Below, one piece after another: positions 7,626-16,477 of a DNA stretch of 64,000 bases. The DNA is from an uncultured Bacteroidales bacterium. GTDB lineage: Bacteria; Bacteroidota; Bacteroidia; Bacteroidales; P3. Location of the stretch: the NCBI GenBank assembly GCA_944320465.1, contig CALUHO010000005.1, positions 1 through 64,000 on the forward strand. The letters run 5' to 3'. Numbering within the stretch: position 1 is the stretch's first letter; each line of letters starts with the position of its first letter. The position numbers and the translations under genes were made by a program. Under the pieces are notes generated by a model that saw nothing but the letters and a program-made list of their open reading frames with translations, did not search any database and was not told the DNA's origin.

Positions 7626-8489
7626 ATGACTGAGACAAAATCGAAAGGCATAAGAAGAATGGATTGGACTCCCATCCGAGTCTTAAGCATTGCAGGATCT
7701 GATAGCGGCGGAGGTGCCGGACTACAGGCCGATATCAAAACCATTTCTGCCTTGGGTGGATATGCAGCAACCGCCGTTACCGCTATAACCGTCCAGAACA
7801 CTATCGGCGTGCAGAAGGTATACCCTGTCGATGCACAAACCATTTGCGAGCAAGTAGAAGCCGTATGCCAAGACATAAAGCCGCAAGCCGTCAAAATCGG
7901 CATGTTACCATCTCCTGAAGCAGCAGAGCCTTTGGCCTCTATCCTCCAGAAATACAAATGCACGAATATCGTCCTCGACCCTGTCATGATTTCTACTTCG
8001 GGCCATGTCCTGACAGAGGCATCTGCCATGGACAATATCATAAAATACCTGTTTCCCTTAGCTTCCCTCATAACGCCCAATTTAGCGGAAATCAAAGCAT
8101 TAGTTGGATTCGATGCTAACCACATCGGAAAATACCGCTCAGCTGCCATGAAAATAATGGAATGGGGCCCCAAGGCCGTTTTAATCAAGGGCGGCCATGC
8201 AAGCACATCCTATGCCAAAGACATCCTTATCACTTCTCCGAAGTCGAAACCTCTTTGTTATTCAACCGGATTTGTCAAATCCAACAACCTTCATGGAACA
8301 GGATGCACGCTTTCAGCCGCGATTGCATTCTTCCTTGCTTCAGGTCTGGCTATTTCCCAATCCGTATATAAGGCAAAAGAATACACTTATGCCGCTATAC
8401 AGAATGCCCGACGCATGAAATTAGGCAATGGACATGGTCCTGTCAATCATTCTTTCAATCCTGTAGCCACGATTCGAATCAAAAAATAA
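7626..8489 (+). CDS. thiD: Hydroxymethylpyrimidine / phosphomethylpyrimidine kinase
   Basis: A 287-residue ribokinase-fold kinase that phosphorylates HMP and HMP-P in thiamine synthesis. Motifs: VLSIAGSDSGGGAGLQADIK (19-38), TAVTAITVQNT, the LDPVMIS segment, and the anion-hole NLHGTGCTLSAAIA near 220 with the catalytic Cys/Asp region. The second ATG (MDWTPIR, 7659) is an equally good start by family alignment, as typical ThiD begins about there. It is followed by thiS after 4 bases, forming an operon. The rest of the thiamine pathway is not in the window. Confidence 0.95.
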   Translation: MTETKSKGIRRMDWTPIRVLSIAGSDSGGGAGLQADIKTISALGGYAATAVTAITVQNTIGVQKVYPVDAQTICEQVEAVCQDIKPQAVKIGMLPSPEAAEPLASILQKYKCTNIVLDPVMISTSGHVLTEASAMDNIIKYLFPLASLITPNLAEIKALVGFDANHIGKYRSAAMKIMEWGPKAVLIKGGHASTSYAKDILITSPKSKPLCYSTGFVKSNNLHGTGCTLSAAIAFFLASGLAISQSVYKAKEYTYAAIQNARRMKLGNGHGPVNHSFNPVATIRIKK

Positions 8490-8493
8490 CCTT

Positions 8494-8697
8494 ATGACCA
8501 TTTTCTTCAATAATACCCCTATTTCCGTCGAACAGGATGCCACCATAGAAAAGATTCTTCAAGCAAAGGGTCTCCGCAAGCCCGAAGGCATTGCTGTTGC
8601 CCTTAATTCAAAGGTGGTCCCCAAAGAAGAGTGGAGCAAGACGACACTCCAACCAAATGACATGCTCCTGATCATCGGAGCCTATTACGGAGGATAA
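8494..8697 (+). CDS. thiS: Sulfur carrier protein ThiS
   Basis: A 67-residue ubiquitin-fold protein ending in Gly-Gly (GAYYGG), the C-terminus that is adenylated and thiocarboxylated to donate sulfur to the thiazole ring. The family pattern of VALNSKVVPKEEW and the preceding beta-strand (IFFNNTPISV) are clear. Unusual is the YYGG tail where many ThiS proteins have a QGG or AGG tail. It is co-transcribed with thiD; thiF, thiG and thiH are absent nearby and must be elsewhere if the pathway is complete. Confidence 0.93.
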   Translation: MTIFFNNTPISVEQDATIEKILQAKGLRKPEGIAVALNSKVVPKEEWSKTTLQPNDMLLIIGAYYGG

Positions 8698-8740
8698 CCG
8701 ACCAACAGGAGCTGGCTAAAAAATTCGAACGTACAAAAAA

Positions 8741-8947
8741 GGCGATGTGTCATAATGAGCAATCTGCTTCGTTGCTTTGGCTTCACCGAAAACAAGCTGC
8801 ACCTCGGCCAAAAGCAGTGCAAGGCGGTGTGTCCTAATGAGCAATCTGCTTCGTTGCTATCGAGTCTCGAACTCAGTCACGTACTTCAGTACGCTCCTTC
8901 GTTCTCGCTCTCAGCACCTTGCATCTTACTCACTCTGACACACCGCC
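8741..8947 (+). repeat. Family A hairpin repeat, copy A2 with a duplicated left arm
   Basis: A complete 125-bp element occupies 8823-8947 (GGCGGTGTGTC at one end, GACACACCGCC at the other). Inside it are GAGT-ctcga-ACTC (8862-8874) and GTACT-tc-AGTAC (8881-8892) hairpins. An additional left arm of the A1 type (8741-8822) lies directly before it. It sits in the convergent gap between thiS and the C10 protease gene; 8948-9040 holds nothing else recognisable. Confidence 0.85.
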
Positions 8948-9040
8948 TGAGATTTATTCAAATCCCTATTCTGATACACCTCTTCGTACAGAAAGGACTT
9001 ATTAGCCAGTTCACCTCCGTACCGCAATGTGCAAAGCTCG

Positions 9041-11371
9041 TTAGAGTTTCACCACTTTCAGTATTTCAACCTTCTCTCCTGCCGTTATCCTGAAAAAATA
9101 AAGACCGTCTTCCAAAGCAGACAAATCCAATTCATTCAGGCCTGCGGCTATTTCCCTGCGTACCAGTATCCGGCCTGAAGCATTGCAAACTGCAAGCTGT
9201 GCCGGCACATCCGAAGAAAGACGATATTGTCCATTTACGGAAGGGTTCGGGCTGATGCGGAACAAAGAAGCCTGAACAGGTTCATTCGCCACTTCCCTTA
9301 TCTCGAACGAATCAATGACGATATTGGACACCCCGCCTGCATACAACGATTGCAAACCAGCCTGATGTTCTCCCAAAGGCAAGCCTTCAAACACATACTG
9401 CAACACATCCGAATCCACGGTATCCACCACGGCTTCATCCAAGTATACAACATAATTTTCAGGAGAAACGCTCGTCCCCAAACGAGGATCGCATTCATAC
9501 CACAGCATGGTCATCGTGTTCCCATTCACACGGCAAACCCGAATATAAGGATCAAGTATGATTTGATTCATCTTGACGACAATAGTCGTATCCCGCTGCA
9601 ATTTCAATCCAAGGACATGCGTCGTATCGAATTCCCGCGTGGAGAAATGCAAATCGTACGTGCCATATAACAGTTCCAGCTCTCCTCCATCCGGATTCAC
9701 GTTCACGTTGTCATAAAGATGCCCGTTCCTATAGATATCCAACGCGATGCGACGATTGTCTATAGGACAATCCATCTCGATTGTCAAGGTAGCCGCAACG
9801 GCTCTCAGTCCATACATCCCATCCTGGACAGTCAAAGGTATATAGCAGACATCGCTCGTCCCCGAGCAACTGGAATTCATCTTGTTCCAAACAGAACCTT
9901 CCAGATTGGAACGGCAAACCAACCACAATTCATAATCACCATCCTCTATATCAGAAAGATTGACTTGCAAATCCCGACCCAAGGAAGCCGAAGCGTATTT
10001 TTCCACCTGAAAAGCAGCTTCATCCGATACAATCGCTACAAAACCGGTATCCTGAAACAAGCCCAAAGCGATATTCCCATCAAAAGCGGCCATTGTATAA
10101 TTCCGAATTGAATTCACCGATACGGAAAATGGCCTCGAAGCCACATACATTGTATCTTCTTCCAAATCATTCGACCGAATCTGGCTATTAGAAAACAAGA
10201 AATACCCATCTTCTGAAGCCATTCCTTGCGGAACCATATTCTGGAAAACAGATTGGTAGCTGCTATAACCTCCTCCCGAACCAGCCCCGATTCCTCGATT
10301 ATCAGGATTCATCACGCTGACAAGGAAATAGCCATCAGAGGCTCCACCCCAACCCCAATTGATATGAAAATAACCCGCATCGGTATATCCATCGCAAAGG
10401 AAAGCATGACCGCCACCCTTGCTTTGCCCTTGATAATACAGCGGCTGGCTATTGTCCAAATTATATTTCAACATTGCCTCCCAGTCTTCCTGGGTAGCAT
10501 AGTCGCTCCGACTCCTCACACTCACCAAGGAATCGAACCCCATATGTTCCACCATTCCCTTTATGATAGGGTCGGTGGTAGCGCCACTGGATTCCGTACC
10601 GTAATCCATATGGACCGCATAGCCCAAATCACGCATCAGCAAAGCAACCGCATCCGCCTGCTCCTGTGTGTAGTCGACACCTCTGCCATAAGACTCCAGT
10701 ATATTGTCCCAGTCATACTGGCTTTGCGACAAATCCCCCGTGATATGCAAACGCAACGAATTGGTCGTATAATCCACCGTACCCTTCCCTTGCGCAGGGA
10801 ACTCATAGTATTTGGCAATCGAGGCCAAGGCCGTAGCCACACATCCCGTATAGGTCGATCCTCCCGTATTAGGATCCTTCGGACACATGGCATTATAAGG
10901 GGCATCCTGATTATAACTGATTTGACCTAGCAACGGCGATACGACCGTATCAACTTTAGAGAAACCCTTAGGCAGGACGGCACTTGTTGCCGATTGGGCT
11001 GCCAATTCCACTTCCTCCTCGTACAATGCCAGCCATGAACGTACGTTGGCCGGCATGTTTTCCGTTTCGAACCGTCCCCGGTCCGAATAGGCCAGAATCA
11101 GATTCCGGGTATTGTCATCGCCCGAAACAATAACAAAACCCTGGTTATCCCCCACATTGAAAATATAAAACGGAGCATTTCCGCCTTTCAAGGCCTGATC
11201 CGGATAAACACACGCAAAATCCGGAAGATTCTTAGTAGCAACAAATTGCTGTACCCTATAAAACTCCTCCGCCATCTCCTGGGCCTTGGACAATTCTACC
11301 GGGGCCGCCAGTAGCTTGCCCGAAGCAAACAGCAAGGCAATGGCAAGTCCCATCCATGTTCTTTTTTTCAT
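9041..11371 (-). CDS. Secreted C10-family cysteine protease with T9SS C-terminal signal
   Basis: A 776-residue streptopain-like (SpeB / interpain A type) protease. A signal peptide (1-22) is followed by a propeptide of about 120 residues (VELSKAQEMAEEFYR to GFVIVSGDD) that normally inhibits the enzyme until processed. The catalytic domain has Cys177 in YTGCVATALASIAKYY and His322 in GGGHAFLCDGYTDAGYFH, followed by INWGWGG. After about 400 there are beta-rich domains, and the last ~80 residues (RISPNPSVNGQYRL ... GLYFFRITAGEKVEILKVVKL) are a type A T9SS sorting domain, so it should be exported across the outer membrane and anchored or released. It probably digests host or environmental protein. 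Confidence 0.94.
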   Translation of the reverse strand: MKKRTWMGLAIALLFASGKLLAAPVELSKAQEMAEEFYRVQQFVATKNLPDFACVYPDQALKGGNAPFYIFNVGDNQGFVIVSGDDNTRNLILAYSDRGRFETENMPANVRSWLALYEEEVELAAQSATSAVLPKGFSKVDTVVSPLLGQISYNQDAPYNAMCPKDPNTGGSTYTGCVATALASIAKYYEFPAQGKGTVDYTTNSLRLHITGDLSQSQYDWDNILESYGRGVDYTQEQADAVALLMRDLGYAVHMDYGTESSGATTDPIIKGMVEHMGFDSLVSVRSRSDYATQEDWEAMLKYNLDNSQPLYYQGQSKGGGHAFLCDGYTDAGYFHINWGWGGASDGYFLVSVMNPDNRGIGAGSGGGYSSYQSVFQNMVPQGMASEDGYFLFSNSQIRSNDLEEDTMYVASRPFSVSVNSIRNYTMAAFDGNIALGLFQDTGFVAIVSDEAAFQVEKYASASLGRDLQVNLSDIEDGDYELWLVCRSNLEGSVWNKMNSSCSGTSDVCYIPLTVQDGMYGLRAVAATLTIEMDCPIDNRRIALDIYRNGHLYDNVNVNPDGGELELLYGTYDLHFSTREFDTTHVLGLKLQRDTTIVVKMNQIILDPYIRVCRVNGNTMTMLWYECDPRLGTSVSPENYVVYLDEAVVDTVDSDVLQYVFEGLPLGEHQAGLQSLYAGGVSNIVIDSFEIREVANEPVQASLFRISPNPSVNGQYRLSSDVPAQLAVCNASGRILVRREIAAGLNELDLSALEDGLYFFRITAGEKVEILKVVKL

Positions 11372-11449
11372 TTTTGCTTTCGTATGATTTTATTCAACAA
11401 TCATTTTCAAAATCAAGGCATATCAAATCGAAACACCTATTCGGCACAT

Positions 11450-12295
11450 CTATTTCCGGTAATCATAGAAACCGATACCTGTCTTGCGACCCAGTTGGCC
11501 TGCACGGACCATCTTGCGCAATAACACATGCGGACGGTACTTCGGATCACCGAATTCAGTGTAAAGAACCTCCATGATAGCCAAACATACGTCCAAACCT
11601 ATCAAGTCGGCCAGTTCGAGCGGTCCCATCGGATGGTTAGCCCCCATCTTCATCGCCGCATCGATTTCATCGCGGGAAGCCACACCGTCAGCCAAAATCC
11701 CAATACCTTCATTGATCATCGGAATCAGGATACGGTTGACCACGAAACCGGGTGCTTCATTAACACTTACCGGATTCTTTCCGATTGCCTTGCAAAGTTC
11801 CATCACCTGATCGTGTACCTCGTTTTCAGTCAGCTGGCCTTTGATTACTTCAACCAACTTCATGACAGGGACCGGATTGAAGAAATGCATCCCTATCACC
11901 TTGCCCGGACGTTTGGTGGCGGCAGCCACTTGGGTAATGGACAAAGAAGAAGTATTGGTTGCCAAAATGGCATCCGACTTGCAAATCGCATCCAATTCCT
12001 TGAAAATTTCCAACTTGACCGCCATGTCCTCTGCAATGGCTTCGATAACGATATCGTAATCCTTGCAATCTTCATACGACATCGTTGTTGTGATATGAGC
12101 CTGTATTTCAGTCTTCTTGGCGGCTTCCATCTTGCCTTTCTCTACCAAGCGGGCCAAACTCTTATCAATGGTCTGCAATGCTTTGTTGATTGAATTTTCA
12201 GAACGCCCTTTCATCAGGACATCGTAACCGGCCTGAGCAAAAGCCTGAACAATGCCATGCCCCATGGTCCCGGTTCCTACAACACAGATTTTCAT
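11450..12295 (-). CDS. 3-hydroxybutyryl-CoA / 3-hydroxyacyl-CoA dehydrogenase
   Basis: A 281-residue NAD-dependent dehydrogenase. The N-terminal Rossmann motif is [20 protein letters not shown] (4-23). The family signature [17 protein letters not shown] contains the catalytic His near 138, and the C-terminal helical domain has [11 protein letters not shown] and [18 protein letters not shown]. Length is that of the single-domain Hbd/PaaH type, not a multifunctional FadB. It interconverts 3-hydroxyacyl-CoA and 3-ketoacyl-CoA. The crotonase gene lies 97 bases upstream on the same strand, so the two carry out successive steps; thiolase and acyl-CoA dehydrogenase are not nearby. Confidence 0.93.
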   Translation of the reverse strand: MKICVVGTGTMGHGIVQAFAQAGYDVLMKGRSENSINKALQTIDKSLARLVEKGKMEAAKKTEIQAHITTTMSYEDCKDYDIVIEAIAEDMAVKLEIFKELDAICKSDAILATNTSSLSITQVAAATKRPGKVIGMHFFNPVPVMKLVEVIKGQLTENEVHDQVMELCKAIGKNPVSVNEAPGFVVNRILIPMINEGIGILADGVASRDEIDAAMKMGANHPMGPLELADLIGLDVCLAIMEVLYTEFGDPKYRPHVLLRKMVRAGQLGRKTGIGFYDYRK

Positions 12296-12392
12296 GATAT
12301 AACCTCCTATTTTTATTTCCTTTCAAATAAATGCTTCGTTTCCCACCATCCAGACCCTGCATGAAAAAGCCTACGGACAGCTACGCCCTCTC

Positions 12393-13172
12393 CTACCTTG
12401 ATTTGAATTCAGCCGGACGTTTTTCCATAAAAGCTTTCATCCCCTCCTTTTGGTCTTCGGTTGCGAAACAAAGCGCAAACAAATTGGCTTCCAATGCCAT
12501 TCCACCCTCAAAACTGCCATCTGCACCTCCGTTCATCGCTTCCTTGGAATAACGGACAGCCAATTGCGCCTTCGATGCGATTTTCTTTGCCAATGCCATC
12601 GCTGCATCCATCAGCTGATCCGGCTCTACCACCTTATTGAACAAACCAATACGGTAAGCTTCCGCCGCATCTATCGTTTCAGCAGCCAGAATGATTTCTT
12701 TAGCCCTGCCAAGACCTACCAGACGAGGCAGACGCTGAGTGCCATTGAAACCTGGCGTAATGCCTAAACCTGTTTCCGGCTGGCCGATTTTAGCCTTGGA
12801 CGAAGCTATCCTGATATCGCAAGCCATTGCCAATTCGCACCCTCCACCCAACGCATAACCGTTCACTGCCGCAATAACCACTTTTTCCATAGTCTCAATC
12901 CGCCGGAAAACATCCGCGCCGAATTCCCCGAATGCTTTGGCCTCGGCGGCATCCATCGTTGACATCTGCGCAATATCGGCTCCGGCCACGAACGATTTTC
13001 CTTCTCCTGTCAAAATAATGACCGAAGTCTCGGCATCGGCAGAGGCATCGGCAAAAGCACAATCCAATTCCGAAAGAAGCTCGGTATTGAGCGCGTTCAA
13101 ATCCTGAGGACGGTGGATAGTAATAATCCGAATATCCTCCTTTTGTTCAATCAGCAGATTCTGGTACTCCAT
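12393..13172 (-). CDS. Enoyl-CoA hydratase / crotonase family protein
   Basis: A 259-residue crotonase-fold enzyme, probably 3-hydroxybutyryl-CoA dehydratase. Key segments: IHRPQDLNALNTELL, the oxyanion-hole region GKSFVAGADIAQM, and AVNGYALGGGCELAMACDIRIA with the catalytic Glu regions at about 110-145 (GQPETGLGITPGFNGTQRLPRLVG). Both Glu residues are conserved. The open frame extends 18 residues further to 13226, but MEYQNLLIEQ at 13172 fits the family start. A TATATTTG -7 box on the minus strand at 13241-13234 supports this start. It forms a pair with the dehydrogenase gene downstream. Confidence 0.92.
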   Translation of the reverse strand: MEYQNLLIEQKEDIRIITIHRPQDLNALNTELLSELDCAFADASADAETSVIILTGEGKSFVAGADIAQMSTMDAAEAKAFGEFGADVFRRIETMEKVVIAAVNGYALGGGCELAMACDIRIASSKAKIGQPETGLGITPGFNGTQRLPRLVGLGRAKEIILAAETIDAAEAYRIGLFNKVVEPDQLMDAAMALAKKIASKAQLAVRYSKEAMNGGADGSFEGGMALEANLFALCFATEDQKEGMKAFMEKRPAEFKSR

Positions 13173-13233
13173 AACTATTCTTTTAGCCCGTTGGCAAGAC
13201 AGCTCTACAGAAACTGTCCAAGACAAAAAATAG

Positions 13234-13269
13234 CAAATATAAAAATTTAACTGATATGCTGTACTTTTG
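13234..13269. promoter_or_regulatory. Divergent -7 promoter elements for crotonase and EamA genes
   Basis: CAAATATA at 13234-13241 reads TATATTTG on the minus strand (toward the crotonase gene), and TACTTTTG at 13262-13269 is on the plus strand (toward the transporter gene at 13407). Neither has a clear -33 TTTG at 19-21 bases. Confidence 0.5.
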
Positions 13270-13406
13270 CCTGAACTTTTTCCAAGCCGACATTGGCAAA
13301 GCCTTTATAGACAGTGTCCAAAGTTTTTACAAATAAAAGTTCAGATCCAATCTGCGGAACACGGCACCATGCATAAATGACAAGACCGAGAACAAATTAA
13401 AATCCA

Positions 13407-14333
13407 ATGATTCGCAAACAGAGTTCAGGCGGCAATACCGCTTTCCATATCCTTGCACTCTGCATCGTAGCCGTATGGGGAACCACTTTCGTGGCGACCA
13501 AAGTGCTGCTCCTTCACGGCCTCAGCCCCCAGGAAATCTTCTTTTACCGATTCCTGATGGCCTACGTGCTGATGCTGGCCTATTACCATAAGAAATGGTT
13601 CGCCAATAATTGGCAAGACGAACTGAGAATGCTCTGCGCGGGCATGATGGGAGGATCGCTCTACTTTTACACGGAAAATACGGCTTTGGAATACACAGCC
13701 ACGACCAATATCGCGCTGATTCTCTGCATTGCTCCACTCATCACAGCGGCATCGCTCCGCCTGTTCTACAGAGACCTGAGACAGGAATGGACTCGAAACT
13801 TTATGATTGGATCCATTCTCGCCTTGGCAGGGGTTAGCTTAGTAATTCTCAATGGACATTTCATCCTCAAGCTATCCCCAAAAGGTGATTTTCTCTGCTT
13901 GGCCTCGGCAATATGCTGGGCATTTTACACAGTCCTGCTCAAAGACTTGGAACAACGCTACAACAATTTCCTGATTACCCGGAAAGTCTTTTTCTACGGT
14001 GTCCTGACCATCCTGCCATTATACATAGGCAAGGTCGGTCCGGAAAGTTTCGCTTTGCTGGCCCAACCGGCTGTCTGGAGCAATTTACTGTACTTGGGTC
14101 TGGTCGCTTCCTTGCTCTGCTTCCTGTTCTGGAATCTCACATTGCATAAAATCAGCCCTATCCGAGCCACCAATTACATCTACTTCTCCCCCGTCGTGAC
14201 CGCCATTGCCTCTTATCTCATCTTGGGCGAACCCATCACGTGGATAATCCTGGCCGGCGGTGCCTTGATTATCTTCGGTGTATGGCTGGCAGGGAAAAAG
14301 AGAAGCCATGTATCAATCAAGCGCCAAAGATAG
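13407..14333 (+). CDS. EamA (DMT superfamily) membrane transporter
   Basis: A 308-residue protein with ten predicted transmembrane helices arranged as two five-helix EamA repeats (about 14-140 and 155-295). Typical segments are VAVWGTTFVATKVLLLHG at the N-terminus and SPVVTAIASYLILGEPIT in the second repeat, ending in a basic cytoplasmic tail KKRSHVSIKRQR. EamA proteins export or import amino acids, nucleosides or other metabolites; the substrate cannot be predicted. The stop codon lies inside the left end of repeat C1, which carries the promoter for argS. Confidence 0.9.
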   Translation: MIRKQSSGGNTAFHILALCIVAVWGTTFVATKVLLLHGLSPQEIFFYRFLMAYVLMLAYYHKKWFANNWQDELRMLCAGMMGGSLYFYTENTALEYTATTNIALILCIAPLITAASLRLFYRDLRQEWTRNFMIGSILALAGVSLVILNGHFILKLSPKGDFLCLASAICWAFYTVLLKDLEQRYNNFLITRKVFFYGVLTILPLYIGKVGPESFALLAQPAVWSNLLYLGLVASLLCFLFWNLTLHKISPIRATNYIYFSPVVTAIASYLILGEPITWIILAGGALIIFGVWLAGKKRSHVSIKRQR

Positions 14334-14390
14334 CTTGGTCTCGGCAGAGCCAAGCTTGCTTGGCTCTGCTCTCGACTTTCGCTATCTTTG
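14325..14390 (+). repeat. Family C promoter-bearing repeat, copy C1
   Basis: A 66-bp element with ends CAAAGATAGC (14325-14334) and GCTATCTTTG (14381-14390). Its core is a perfect 12-bp hairpin GCAGAGCCAAGC-tt-GCTTGGCTCTGC (14344-14369). It overlaps the stop codon of the EamA gene. Its right half is the reverse complement of the sequence at 51586-51611. Confidence 0.88.
14360..14390 (+). promoter_or_regulatory. Consensus promoter of argS inside repeat C1
   Basis: TTG (14360-14362), a 20-base spacer, then TATCTTTG (14383-14390). The predicted transcript begins near 14397, about 88 bases before the argS ATG, and this excludes the longer open frame that starts at 14278. Confidence 0.8.
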
Positions 14391-14484
14391 CAATTTGTGT
14401 ACTTTCGCGTCGAGGCAGGCTGACGCATATCGGGTTCGCTCCACAAAACCCACGTTGCCACTTGACATTCAGAAAACAAAGGAT

Positions 14485-16332
14485 ATGGAATCTATAGAAA
14501 ACGTATTGAGCAAACTCAGTTTGCAAGCAGTCCAGGAGCTGTTCGGATTCGAAGCCCCGGCTTCTGCCATCCAGATACAAAAAACCGACAAGAAATTCGA
14601 GGGAGACCTCACATTGGTGGTTTTCCCCTTTGTGAAAGCCGCACGCAAAAGCCCGGAAGAAACTGGGAAAACCATCGGAACCTACCTGCAAGAACATTGC
14701 ACCGACATCATCGGCTTCAACACGGTCAAAGGCTTCCTGAACCTCAGCATTTCCGATGCCTACTGGCTTGAATACCTAGATACAGCCCGCCGGGATGACC
14801 CGCACAAGCAACCGGGAGATGGCAAACCCATCGTGATAGAATATTCTTCACCCAATACAAACAAGCCCTTGCACTTAGGACATATCCGCAACAATCTCTT
14901 GGGTTGGTCCGTGGCCGAAATCCTGAAAGCCAACGGCTTCAACGTCAAGAAAGTAAACCTGGTCAACGACCGTGGCATCCACATCTGCAAGTCCATGCTG
15001 GCCTGGCTCCGTTGGGGAAACGGAGAGACCCCGCAAAGCAGCGGCATGAAAGGCGACCACTTGGTGGGCAAATACTATGTGATTTTCAGCAACCATCTCA
15101 AGGAGGAAACCGAAAAAATCCAGTCCGAAAACCCCGGCATGGAAAAAGAGGAAGCCGAACGCCGGACACCGCTGATGCAGGAAGCCCAGCAGATGCTCAA
15201 GAAATGGGAAGAAGGCGACAAGGAAATCCGGAATCTGTGGGAAATGATGAACAACTGGGTCTATGAGGGCTTCGATGCCACTTACCGCCGCTTGGGCATC
15301 GACTTCGACAAGACTTATTACGAATCCAACACTTATCTTCTCGGCAAAAGCATGGTACAGGAAGGCCTGGAAAAAGGTGTCCTGTACAAGAGAGAAGACG
15401 GTTCGGTCTGGGCCGACCTCCGGGACGAAGGCTTGGATGAAAAACTCCTGCTCCGCAAAGACGGGACATCGGTCTATATGACGCAAGACTTGGGCACCGC
15501 ACGGCTCCGCCAACAGGAATTCGACGCCGAAAGCCTGATTTACGTGGTCGGCAACGAGCAGAATTACCATTTCGACGTGCTCAAACGGGTGCTTCGGAAA
15601 TTAGGCTATCCCTGGGCGGAAAAAATCACCCACCTCTCCTACGGCATGGTGGAACTGCCCGAAGGAAAGATGAAGTCGCGGGAAGGCACGGTGGTGGATG
15701 CCGACGACCTGATGGACAAAATGACGCAGACCGCCAAGGAAACATCCGAGGAAATCCAGAGAAAAAAGGAAGAGAATGCAGCCGGGCAAGCCGCAGCCGC
15801 CAACGCCCAAGCCAATGCCGCCATATTGAACGAAGACGAACGCGAGGATTTGTATTTCCGTTTAGGCATGGGAGCACTCAAGTATTTCATCCTCAAAGTG
15901 GATCCCGTCAAGAACATGCTGTTCAACCCCAAGGAATCAATCGACTTCAACGGGAACACCGGGCCTTTCCTGCAATACACCCACGCACGAATCTGTTCAC
16001 TCTTGCGCAAAGGCGGATTCCAGGAAGGGCAACTGGTGGAGTTCAAGAACGACGGGCTTCGGATTTCGGACAAGGAAAAGAGCCTGATCCAGAACCTGGC
16101 CAGCTATCCTGCCGTACTGAAACAGGCTGGAAACGCCTATAGCCCCGCCTTGATTGCCAACTACCTGTACGACTTAGCCAAGGATTTCAACGGCTTTTAC
16201 CAGGATACACCTGTTTTGCGCGAAACCGATGAAAACCTGAAATCTTTCCGTCTGGCACTGGCACAATACACAGGCTTGATTCTGAAAAAAGGATTGTACC
16301 TGCTGGGCATCTCCGCTCCCTCCGCCATGTAA
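14485..16332 (+). CDS. argS: Arginyl-tRNA synthetase
   Basis: A 615-residue class I synthetase charging tRNA-Arg. It has the N-terminal additional domain 1 (about 1-100), the HIGH signature as HLGH at 130-133 in SSPNTNKPLHLGHIRNN, and the KMSK-equivalent GKMKSREG near 393. The C-terminal anticodon-binding DALR domain ends LKKGLYLLGISAPSAM. A longer frame from 14278 exists but would cross the promoter in repeat C1, so MESIENVL at 14485 is the start. An insertion rich in Ala, Glu and Lys (about 420-450) is seen in other Bacteroidetes ArgRS. Confidence 0.97.
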   Translation: MESIENVLSKLSLQAVQELFGFEAPASAIQIQKTDKKFEGDLTLVVFPFVKAARKSPEETGKTIGTYLQEHCTDIIGFNTVKGFLNLSISDAYWLEYLDTARRDDPHKQPGDGKPIVIEYSSPNTNKPLHLGHIRNNLLGWSVAEILKANGFNVKKVNLVNDRGIHICKSMLAWLRWGNGETPQSSGMKGDHLVGKYYVIFSNHLKEETEKIQSENPGMEKEEAERRTPLMQEAQQMLKKWEEGDKEIRNLWEMMNNWVYEGFDATYRRLGIDFDKTYYESNTYLLGKSMVQEGLEKGVLYKREDGSVWADLRDEGLDEKLLLRKDGTSVYMTQDLGTARLRQQEFDAESLIYVVGNEQNYHFDVLKRVLRKLGYPWAEKITHLSYGMVELPEGKMKSREGTVVDADDLMDKMTQTAKETSEEIQRKKEENAAGQAAAANAQANAAILNEDEREDLYFRLGMGALKYFILKVDPVKNMLFNPKESIDFNGNTGPFLQYTHARICSLLRKGGFQEGQLVEFKNDGLRISDKEKSLIQNLASYPAVLKQAGNAYSPALIANYLYDLAKDFNGFYQDTPVLRETDENLKSFRLALAQYTGLILKKGLYLLGISAPSAM

Positions 16333-16346
16333 GGCCATAAAGGAAA

Positions 16347-16398
16347 ACGGTGTGTCAGGAAGGGCTGGCGCAAGGCTCAACCCGTTCTGACACACCGT
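16347..16398. repeat. Family A mini-hairpin, copy A4, between argS and dapA
   Basis: Perfect 12-bp arms ACGGTGTGTCAG (16347-16358) and CTGACACACCGT (16387-16398) with an inner GGG/CCC pairing. It has only the tips of the family A element. It lies between two convergent genes and lacks a T tract. Confidence 0.85.
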
Positions 16399-16440
16399 AT
16401 AAAGAAAAGCAAACTCTTGGCAATAGTATTTCCTCCCGAC

Positions 16441-16477
16441 TAAAAAGAGGAAAGGGAACCCGTTATCAAACGGTTCC
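16441..16477 (-). terminator. Intrinsic terminator of dapA
   Basis: Read on the minus strand, GGAACC-GTT and AAC-G-GGTTCC form a stem that begins at the last base of the dapA stop codon, followed by CTTTCCTCTTTTT. Confidence 0.7.

Noticed and set aside
14278-14484. N-terminal extension of ArgRS
   Set aside because: It would cross repeat C1, which holds the argS promoter, and has no family similarity.
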